Under the pieces are notes generated by a model. The model saw only the letters and a list, made by a program, of their open reading frames with translations, ran no database searches and was not told the origin of the DNA. Shown here in pieces: positions 53,379 through 64,000 of a DNA stretch of 64,000 bases; position 1 is the first letter of the stretch, and the number at the start of each line of letters is the position of its first letter. This DNA comes from Domibacillus sp. DTU_2020_1001157_1_SI_ALB_TIR_016 (GTDB lineage: Bacteria > Bacillota > Bacilli > Bacillales > Domibacillaceae), in the NCBI RefSeq assembly GCF_032341995.1, contig NZ_CP135439.1, positions 1,860,001 through 1,924,000 of the forward strand, written 5' to 3'. Made by a program: the position numbers and the translations under genes.

Positions 53379-54656
53379 GTGAAAAAATTTTTACTCGGGT
53401 TTCTTATTTTTTATCTTTTGTATGCGGCAGGTATCAGCGTGTATTTGCTCAATCTTGAGCCGGGTTACGTTCCGGCTGAGTATGCCGGAACAAGCGCAGA
53501 CCCGAAACAGTTTATGACGGAAAAAGAGATAGCGGAAGCACATCATTTAGATTTAATCGATTATTTTACGTTCTTTTTACAAACGCCGCTTGATGTAGTG
53601 GTTGTGCTGTTTTTCATGGTGATTTCAGTGAAACTGCGTGACCGGGCAGCTGCATGCTTTCGCAAATCCTTTTGGCAGACCGGCTATTATTATTTCTTTT
53701 TCAGTGCCCTCTTGACGCTCTTATATTTGCCGCTTGATTTCTTTTTTTATCAGCTGTCGCGAAATTATGGTTTGTCGAGCCAGTCTGCTGCTTCCTGGCT
53801 TGGTGATCTCGGAATCAGCTTCGGCTTGGACCTTGTCATGGGCATTCCGCTCGTCTGGCTGCTTTTTTTCGCAATCAGAAAATTCCCGAAAAAATGGTGG
53901 ATTGCTGCCTGGGCGGCGTCCCTGCCGCTGACAATCCTCTTGATGTTTATTGCGCCCGTATTTATTACGCCTCTGTTCAATGACTATAAACCGCTGGAAA
54001 ACCAAAAACTCAAAGCGGAAATCCAGCAATTGGCCGATGAAGCCGGTATTGCGGACGCGAAAATTTTAGAAATGAATATGTCCAAGCAAACCAATACGAT
54101 TAACGCCTTTGTCAATGGCTTCGGCAGCAATATGCAGATTGTACTCGGCGATACGGCGATTAACGAGCTGACTATCGAGGAAATCAAATTTGTGATGGCA
54201 CATGAGATCGCTCATTATAAAATGAACCATATTTATAAAGGACTCGTGCTGCAAATCATCGTCGGTTTCTTTACCGCCCTGGCCACCTTCTTTTTATTTA
54301 ACTGGCTGCGCAAAAAGTGGGGGCATCGATGGGGAATTAAAGATCCGCATGATATCGCCGTTCTGCCGCTTCTTATGGTCTCATTCAGCCTCATATCCTT
54401 TCTTGCTTCTCCGATCGGCAACTTTCAAAGCCGCCTTTATGAAATCGAATCGGACCGCTATGCGATGGAGACAACGGAAGACAAAGAAGCAGCCATTAGT
54501 GCTTTTCAAAAACTGACGAAAAATGCGAAATCAACCGGCTATGAACCGGCCATCATCCACTTTATTACCGGATCGCATCCACGCATTACAGAACGGATTA
54601 ATTTTTTCGACAAATATGACAATAAAGATTCTGACCAAAGCAATTCTCCTTCTTGA
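53379..54656 (+). CDS. yhfN: M48-family zinc metalloprotease (YhfN, Ste24-like)
   Basis: A 425-residue membrane protease. Several transmembrane helices precede the zinc site MAHEIAHYKMNHI (HExxH, about residue 275), with the third ligand in YEIESDRYAME. The N-terminal region matches the CAAX-type (Ste24) branch. It probably degrades or clips membrane proteins. GTG start with GGAAGAG ahead. Strong match to B. subtilis YhfN by length and pattern. Confidence 0.92.
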   Translation: MKKFLLGFLIFYLLYAAGISVYLLNLEPGYVPAEYAGTSADPKQFMTEKEIAEAHHLDLIDYFTFFLQTPLDVVVVLFFMVISVKLRDRAAACFRKSFWQTGYYYFFFSALLTLLYLPLDFFFYQLSRNYGLSSQSAASWLGDLGISFGLDLVMGIPLVWLLFFAIRKFPKKWWIAAWAASLPLTILLMFIAPVFITPLFNDYKPLENQKLKAEIQQLADEAGIADAKILEMNMSKQTNTINAFVNGFGSNMQIVLGDTAINELTIEEIKFVMAHEIAHYKMNHIYKGLVLQIIVGFFTALATFFLFNWLRKKWGHRWGIKDPHDIAVLPLLMVSFSLISFLASPIGNFQSRLYEIESDRYAMETTEDKEAAISAFQKLTKNAKSTGYEPAIIHFITGSHPRITERINFFDKYDNKDSDQSNSPS

Positions 54657-54761
54657 ATGGAAGAAAAACCTTCTGGGCAGCAAAACTTAAAAACATATTT
54701 GTACAGTGTTTTCTGCCGTTCATGGTAAACATTTAGCGCCATATATACAACCTACCTGCTG

Positions 54762-54792
54762 CAGCCTCCATTGTGAAGAGGCTGTTTGCTAG
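54762..54792 (+). terminator. Terminator after yhfN
   Basis: CAGCCTC and GAGGCTG form a 7-bp stem with a 9-base loop followed by a short TTTGCT. Confidence 0.6.
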
Positions 54793-54820
54793 ACCCTAGG
54801 ATGCTTACCCTTACCACTTA

Positions 54821-54946
54821 ATGAGTGAAGCAAGCAACTGCGCAGAATGGCTCAACGTAAGATTAATCGACCGCAGCGACTTGATAAATTTAAGTGCGGA
54901 AAGCAAGGCGATCACCCAGGCGCAAGAAAAGCCCCGTCCGGCTTAG
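54821..54946 (+). pseudogene. C-terminal remnant resembling an Mrr-type nuclease
   Basis: Reads MSEASNCAEWLNVRLIDRSD, then LINLSAESKAITQAQEKPR and a stop inside the next terminator. The pattern A-x-x-x-N-V-x-L-I-D-R-x-x-L-I is that of the end of Mrr-like restriction-endonuclease domains. No start region or ribosome binding site remains. Confidence 0.35.
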
Positions 54947-54966
54947 TCCGGCGGGGTTATTTTATT
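54929..54966 (+). terminator. Intrinsic terminator
   Basis: CCCCG(T)CCGG and CCGGCGGGG form a 9-bp stem with a CTTAGT loop, followed by TTATTTTATTT. Confidence 0.8.
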
Positions 54967-55140
54967 TAACACTTTTCAAAAACAGCGTCACACCGCGGCT
55001 CATTGGCGCTCAGGCAAGGCAACGTTATCCTGGAAACAACCGAGTCAGTTGGGGCGGCAGTAAGTACGGTAATAAGACCGGATAAAAAAATAGTGCACAC
55101 AAAAAAGCCACCGACTGGTAAAACGATCGCTGCCCTGTCA

Positions 55141-55575
55141 TTACTGATCCGTTGACAAAAGCGAATCGCTAAATGTATAACCAAGATTTTTACCGTCACT
55201 CCCGTAGACATGAACGTCATTCAAGTCGGTAAAAGCACGATATTCCGCATAATAGTAATAATGATTGACTACCATCGAGCCAAGTTTATTAACGGCCAAT
55301 TGGCGCACTGCATCATTGTCTGTTGACGCTATAGTCGAATATATCTTTGCGACATGCTGGTCCGGCACGATTTCAACTCGGTCAAACAACGCAATGCCAT
55401 CGCTGCTTGCAAAATTTGCCCGGAATGTTTCAGTAAATTTCTCCGACAAAGCTTCGTCTACCGTACCAGGATATTCTTGCGCTGGCTCTTTCGCGGATAC
55501 AAACACGATTAATGCTGTTATCAAACTGAATACAATAAGCGCACCGATCATTTTAACTTTTACTGCTTTAATCAC
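55141..55575 (-). CDS. Membrane-anchored extracytoplasmic hypothetical protein
   Basis: 144 residues from GTG 55575, which has AGGGAG 9 bases upstream. One N-terminal helix (MIGALIVFSLITALIVFVSA) is followed by an outer alpha/beta domain (TVDEALSEKFTETFRANFAS, VAKIYSTIASTDNDAVRQLA, HYYYYAEYRAFTDLNDVHVY). No catalytic motif; family not recognised. A longer frame to 55635 has no ribosome binding site. Confidence 0.65.
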   Translation of the reverse strand: MIKAVKVKMIGALIVFSLITALIVFVSAKEPAQEYPGTVDEALSEKFTETFRANFASSDGIALFDRVEIVPDQHVAKIYSTIASTDNDAVRQLAVNKLGSMVVNHYYYYAEYRAFTDLNDVHVYGSDGKNLGYTFSDSLLSTDQ

Positions 55576-55755
55576 ATTTATCGTCTCCCTATTCTGTTTA
55601 GATAAGTGTAGACAAGCAATATTAAATTCATACATAAGAAGGGCGCTTTACTTCGTTATTCCATGTTATATCACACTCATTGTAAAAAATGGTTAAAAAG
55701 TTTTTTGTAGAGCGTAAATTCCGGGCAAAAGATGCGGCATATTTAGAAGGGTACT

Positions 55756-55896
55756 CTGGGGGTCAGCACTAATAAAAAAGCAACGGTCACTCTGCCGCTG
55801 CTTATCTTTATTCGTATCGTCTTACAAGCGATCGCGTTTTTGGTCATAATATGGCTTTCTCATAAGTTCTATCGCAAGGTAATGTCGGTCATCTAG
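55756..55896 (+). CDS. Possible small membrane protein without a canonical start
   Basis: A frame reads LGVSTNKKATVTLPLLIFIR, then IVLQAIAFLVIIWLSHKFYR and KVMSVI, with a clear transmembrane helix and basic ends. The only upstream initiator before an in-frame TAG is CTG at 55756, a few bases after GAAGGG. Either a CTG-started gene or one whose start was lost. A terminator-like hairpin follows at once. Confidence 0.3.
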   Translation: MGVSTNKKATVTLPLLIFIRIVLQAIAFLVIIWLSHKFYRKVMSVI

Positions 55897-55897
55897 T

Positions 55898-55940
55898 GGC
55901 GGCACCCGCGAAGGCGGTTTGCTGCGCTTTTTTTTACGTT
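55898..55940 (+). terminator. Terminator-like hairpin
   Basis: GCGGCA...TGCTGC with inner CCCGCG/GGCGG pairing and nine T. It resembles in composition the hairpins of the unit array at 57500-57880. Confidence 0.55.
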
Positions 55941-55995
55941 TTGTCATTCGTTTAATGCTCTCATCTGACTCTTGTTTTAATACTTATATGGCAGT

Positions 55996-56130
55996 TTGAA
56001 CTACCACCCACTTACCTGACGGTTGAAGTGGGGGATTCCTGGGCAAGGGGATCTTCGACCCCCAGTAATCAGGCTAACCCCGTATTCCAACGGTTTTATG
56101 ACCAAGCTTAACTAGACTGAAGTGAAAGAA
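55996..56130 (-). ncRNA. Predicted omega-RNA (reRNA) of TnpB
   Basis: TnpB guide RNAs derive from the 3' end of tnpB plus the right end, followed by a guide from the flank. Here the region contains hairpins (GGGGGTCGAAGATCCCC, then CCCACTTCAACC...AAGTGGG) and ends at TTCAA. The predicted guide is the outside flank, minus-strand ACTGCCATATAAGTATTAAA (55995 down to 55976). The 5' limit is approximate. Confidence 0.55.
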
Positions 56131-57322
56131 GCCGAAGGGCTTCTTTTTCAATATTCAGGCTCGCATTCAGGTCCCGGTCGTGACGTACGCCGCAGGAAGG
56201 ACACTCCCACACCCGTACAGCGAGATTTTTTACATCCTTATGCTGATGCCCGCACCTTGAGCAGAGCTGGCTTGATGGGAAGAACGGATCGACTTTTATG
56301 ATCGTCCGTCCGTACCACTTCGCTTTGTAAGCGAGCATTTCGTTGAACCTCGACCATGACGCATCATGAATCCCCTTGCTTAGTTTTTTGTTTTGGACGA
56401 GATTCTTCACTGACAAATTCTCCACTGCGATCACTTGGTTTTCATGAACGAGCCTGGTCGTCAGCTTGTGAAGAAAATCTTCTCTTGTGTGTTTGATTTT
56501 TTCGTGCAGTTTAGCAATCTGGGCTTTATTTTTTTCCCACGATTTCGACCCTTCTTTTTTACGTGCAAACGCACGCTGAAGAAAGGCTAATCGCTTTTCG
56601 TATTTTTGATAGTATTTCGGGTTGGCAATGGATTCACCGTTGGAGAGCACGGCAAACTCTTTTAATCCCAAATCAATGCCAACGGCGTCGTTGGTGCTTG
56701 GTTTGTACGGAGAATAAGGCATTTCGCAAATGACCGAAATAGAATACCGGCCGGTACTGCTGCGGCGCACGGTGACACGCTTAATGTCGCCTTCGATGTT
56801 TCGGGACTTGGAAAAACGAATCCAGCCGAGTTTCGGCAGCTGAATGTGGTTGTCTATCATTTTAATATTGTTGTTTGTCATTTTGGTCGTATAGCTCTGA
56901 ATCGGGTTTTTCTTACTTTTGAATGTTGGGTGGCCCTTGAAATCATACGCCGTTGGCGTATAGCCTTCTGCACATTTTTTTCCGGCTCGTTTTTTTAATT
57001 CTTTTTTTGGCTGATCCTTATATTTTTTGAATCCTTCGTACTGATATTCGATGCTTGCCTGAAGAGCAATACTATCAGGACCAGACAGCCATTTGAATGT
57101 TTCTTTTAGCCCAGGGAGAAGCTTTTTGGCAGCTGTTTCTGTATACCGTTTTTTTGTTTTTTCGAAACTCTTGATGTTTTCATTTAATATATAATTGTAA
57201 ACAAACCGGCAGCAGCCGATCGTTTGGTTAATCAGTTGTTTTTGCTCGTCACTTGGATGGATTTTAAACCGAAAGGCTTTAAAATGAAGGTTCTTTGTTT
57301 CATCTGTTTTGGTTCTCATCAT
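56108..57322 (-). CDS. tnpB: RNA-guided endonuclease TnpB
   Basis: A 404-residue TnpB. The N-terminal helix-turn-helix part (FKAFRFKIHPSDEQKQLINQ) is followed by the WED/REC-like region. RuvC residues are all present: D in GIDLGLKEFAV, E in VIAVENLSVKNL, D in RHDRDLNAS. The zinc finger is CSRCG...CPSCG. The protein looks intact, so it should cut DNA at TAM-adjacent sites set by its omega-RNA. ATG 57322 follows AGGGGGTGGGG; the GTG three codons earlier overlaps this. Confidence 0.9.
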   Translation of the reverse strand: MMRTKTDETKNLHFKAFRFKIHPSDEQKQLINQTIGCCRFVYNYILNENIKSFEKTKKRYTETAAKKLLPGLKETFKWLSGPDSIALQASIEYQYEGFKKYKDQPKKELKKRAGKKCAEGYTPTAYDFKGHPTFKSKKNPIQSYTTKMTNNNIKMIDNHIQLPKLGWIRFSKSRNIEGDIKRVTVRRSSTGRYSISVICEMPYSPYKPSTNDAVGIDLGLKEFAVLSNGESIANPKYYQKYEKRLAFLQRAFARKKEGSKSWEKNKAQIAKLHEKIKHTREDFLHKLTTRLVHENQVIAVENLSVKNLVQNKKLSKGIHDASWSRFNEMLAYKAKWYGRTIIKVDPFFPSSQLCSRCGHQHKDVKNLAVRVWECPSCGVRHDRDLNASLNIEKEALRLLSLQSS

Positions 57323-57499
57323 TTTCCCCACCCCCTGAACGTTTGTTCTGTACCTAATTATACCATTTTAGCAATAGAGCGTTCAAGGAAAAAGAATGAC
57401 TGAAAGAGCAGCGATTCATCCCCCACTTAGCAAGCTTGAAGTGGGAGTGTTCTCGCCGAAAATGATAAATTTTTTCTTTGTAGTTTGTCTTCTCGGCAC

Positions 57500-57880
57500 A
57501 GCTGGTAAAGGATTAATCGTGGTAACCAATAACATCTTCTAATTTCTCTACGTACGCGACACTGTTTGCTGCGGAACTCCCTCCGCAGCCTTTTTTATAC
57601 GCAGCGCCCGTCGCGGCGTGATTTCGCGAATTTTCGCTTTGTTGTTTAAATTTCTTCATAGCGGGTAAGTAATCCGAGACAAGGTTTCACTTTAAACCCC
57701 CTGCCCTATGTCTTGTCTTTTGCTGCGGCGCTGTTCCCGCAGCTTTTTTTATTTATTTGGTTTATTTTCGCTTTGGAGCGGGTAAACTAATAGCCGTGGT
57801 AGTTCCCTGCCATCTCCAAAGCGTTTCAGCCCATTATTACATACTTTATTGCTGCGGATCTTTCCGCGGCCTTTTTTGTG
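57500..57880 (+). repeat. Three tandem leader-plus-terminator hairpin units (1, 2, 3)
   Basis: Unit 1: CTGGTAAAGG near 57504, then GCTGCGGA-ACTCCC-TCCGCAGC and TTTTTT (57568-57596). Unit 2: CATAG/CTATG (57657-57661 with 57706-57710) enclosing GCGGGTAA and GGTTT/AAACC, then GCTGCGG...CCGCAGC and TTTTTTT (57722-57750). Unit 3: GCTTTGGAG/CTCCAAAGC (57770-57778 with 57814-57822) enclosing GCGGGTAA and GTGGTAG/CTGCCAT, then GCTGCGGA-TCTT-TCCGCGGC and TTTTTT (57851-57877). Each could be a short structured RNA. Confidence 0.55.
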
Positions 57881-58132
57881 CGTTTAGCTATGCTTCTTCT
57901 GTAAGCACACGTACCCAATTTTCAAATATGAAAAAGTCAAGAATCTTATTAAAACGTGCCATTATAGAATCCGACCAGATTGCTGATTTTCTTCGTTTTC
58001 GTACGCATAACTGCTGTGTGTAATGAAGTTATAGCGACATTCTCAACGTCTTACTTATTGAAAGCTCTGCGCTTAACTAAATAAGAAGACTTAATTTTAG
58101 GATCCTAAAACAGGAAATAGTAATCCAAATAC

Positions 58133-58170
58133 AAAAACACCGCCTGAATTTTATTCAAGCGGTGTTTATC
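58133..58170 (-). terminator. Terminator of the rRNA operon
   Basis: AACACCGCTTGAAT and ATTCAGGCGGTGTT form a long stem with T run on the minus strand, about 120 bases downstream of 5S. Confidence 0.9.
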
Positions 58171-58293
58171 TATATAAGAGGAGGTGTCTGTGCAGCACCC
58201 TGCCTTTTCTTTATAGGCTTTCCAAAAATCAAGTTCCTTCTCATGGAAGATGATTCCGAAATAAAAAGAACAGCTTCCGCTGTTCTCCTGTAC

Positions 58294-58410
<117 letters not shown>

Positions 58411-58609
58411 CTATATGGAACAAAATTGTTCCTTCAAAACTGGATAATCTCTGTAAAGTAACGGCATACCGTGCCATGTGTTGTCCAGCCTCGGGTGCGA
58501 TCAGCTCGCGTCGCTTCGGCTTGTCTGATTAGGCCAAAAGCGCCTCATGCAGCCATTCCTCCAGCGCGTCTCGCTGATGGACACGCACCCTCGGCATTTC
58601 AGTTGATTA

Positions 58610-63309
<4,700 letters not shown>

Positions 63310-63444
63310 AGTTTGAATTGCTCATTTGTTTCTATATAGATGACGGGCATCTTCTATAGAAGTTTAATTCTTAAAACGTTGACGTTTATTTTGTTCAGTT
63401 TTCAAAGATCAATTCTCTTTACTGTCATCTCAGACAGCTAGATA

Positions 63445-63473
63445 ATCATATCATATCCTCATTCACACGTCAA
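63445..63473 (-). promoter_or_regulatory. rRNA operon promoter P2
   Basis: Minus-strand TTGACG (63473-63468), a 17-base spacer, then TATGAT (63450-63445). Located about 135 bases upstream of 16S. Confidence 0.75.
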
Positions 63474-63561
63474 CAAATTTAAAAGAAAAAATATTATTCC
63501 TTCAAAATGATGAAGATGTAAATCAGTTTGTTCGAGCCGCCTTATTTACTGGCGGATTCAT

Positions 63562-63591
63562 AATATAATATAAGCTCTCTTGCAAAATCAA
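63562..63591 (-). promoter_or_regulatory. rRNA operon promoter P1
   Basis: Minus-strand TTGATT (63591-63586), an 18-base spacer, then TATATT (63567-63562), preceded by A/T-rich tracts like an UP element (about 63600-63650). It forms a tandem pair with P2, the usual Bacillus arrangement. Confidence 0.6.
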
Positions 63592-63701
63592 TAGGAATTT
63601 ACAAAAAATATTTTTTCGAAATAATAATTTGCACATTTCTAAATTTCTCGAATTCTTCATTCATTAAGCAAAATGATGAATGACGTCAAAGCACATACTT
63701 T

Positions 63702-63775
63702 TGGAGCGGGTGATGGGAATCGAACCCACGACATCAGCTTGGAAGGCTGAGGTTTTACCATTAAACTACACCCGC
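63702..63775 (-). tRNA. tRNA-Gly (anticodon TCC)
   Basis: Minus strand GCGGGTGTAGTTTAATGGTA, anticodon loop CTTCCAA, T arm GGTTCGATTCC, acceptor closing CACCCGC and encoded TCCA. 74 bases. Confidence 0.95.
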
Positions 63776-63787
63776 ATTTTATAAAAA

Positions 63788-63864
63788 TGGCGGTCCGGAC
63801 GGGACTCGAACCCGCGACCTCCTGCGTGACAGGCAGGCATTCTAACCAACTGAACTACCGGACC
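63788..63864 (-). tRNA. tRNA-Asp (anticodon GTC)
   Basis: Minus strand GGTCCGGTAGTTCAGTTGGT, anticodon loop CTGTCAC, T arm GGTTCGAGTCC, encoded GCCA end. 77 bases. Confidence 0.95.
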
Positions 63865-63869
63865 AACGA

Positions 63870-63943
<74 letters not shown>

Positions 63944-63955
63944 ACGATAAAATAA

Positions 63956-64000
63956 TGGAGGAGGAAAGGGGATTCGAACCCCTGCGCGGTTTGACCCGCC
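63956..64000 (-). tRNA. tRNA-Ser, 3' part (partial)
   Basis: The T arm GGGGTTCGAATCCCC, long variable arm GGCGGGTCAAACCGCGC and TCCA end are seen; the anticodon lies beyond the window. The long variable arm of this sequence is that of Bacillus tRNA-Ser. Confidence 0.8.

Larger units (their letters stand above)
55996..57464 (-). mobile_element. IS605/IS1341-type insertion sequence (tnpB only)
   Basis: The element carries tnpB but no tnpA, like the IS1341 group. Both ends have the subterminal palindrome CCCACTT...TTGAAGTGGG: 56007-56032 at the right end and 57422-57445 at the left. Read on the minus strand, the right end closes GGTGGTAGTTCAA at 55996, and the left end begins after TTTAT (57465-57469), the probable target/TAM. 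No target duplication is expected. The ends were set from these patterns by comparison with IS608-type ends and could be off by a few bases. Confidence 0.75.

Noticed and set aside
57500..57880. CRISPR-like array of hairpin units
   Set aside because: Unit spacing is irregular, the leaders differ, and each unit ends in its own T run, so separate short transcripts fit better.
57757..58023. 88-codon plus-strand frame across hairpin unit 3
   Set aside because: It runs through the leader and terminator hairpins, has no ribosome binding site, and has Cys/Phe-rich random-like composition.

Overview
The window is low-to-moderate GC Bacillaceae chromosome. Three things support this. Most encoded proteins have close Bacillus counterparts. 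The gene order citB ... yneP-yneQ-yneR-plsY-parE-parC and ccdA-yneJ-yneK-ynzD is the Bacillus subtilis arrangement, here rearranged and interrupted. The 16S rRNA and tRNA sequences are typical of Bacilli. The genus cannot be fixed by eye. Nearly all genes have strong AGGAGG-type ribosome binding sites and intrinsic terminators.

0-18 kb is well-kept core and near-core genome: the end of a PLP aminotransferase, a short Spo0M-like protein, membrane and PH-like small proteins, cspB, an aldehyde dehydrogenase, a YitT-type membrane protein, a zinc-binding lipoprotein under two adjacent Zur boxes, methionine aminopeptidase, a HAD phosphatase, a TetR-MFS efflux pair, mscL, topoisomerase IV (parE-parC), plsY, and yneR/yneQ/yneP. 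18-25 kb carries an M20 peptidase pseudogene beside an intact gamma-glutamyltransferase-like gene, an orphan cobT, and citB (aconitase).

25-29.5 kb is an eroded mobile-element region: terminase-like, integrase and possible IS3 remnants, a few intact small genes, and a perfect 21-bp hairpin. 29.5-48.7 kb returns to chromosomal genes: a lytic transglycosylase, a coiled-coil unknown, DUF485-acetate symporter, an L,D-transpeptidase, a CdaR/PucR regulator, exoA, a YrzF-like kinase, mug, a SCO protein, sbcDC, yneK, ccdC, ccdA and a Spo0E-like phosphatase. Several genes under 60 codons were found here and elsewhere by reading from ribosome binding sites.

48.7-58.1 kb is a second decayed zone: a YjcZ-family pseudogene, DUF418, ureohydrolase and Mrr-like fragments, an intact AGCS symporter and M48 protease, and an IS605/IS1341-type element encoding TnpB with recognisable ends and a predictable omega-RNA guide. 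This element sits beside an array of short leader-plus-terminator hairpin units that resemble each other and recur at 50.2-50.5 kb. This array, together with the TnpB element, is the most unusual feature of the window.

58.1-64 kb holds a complete rRNA operon on the minus strand (16S-23S-5S, no spacer tRNAs) with two tandem promoters. It is preceded by tRNA genes (Ser partial, initiator Met, Asp, Gly).
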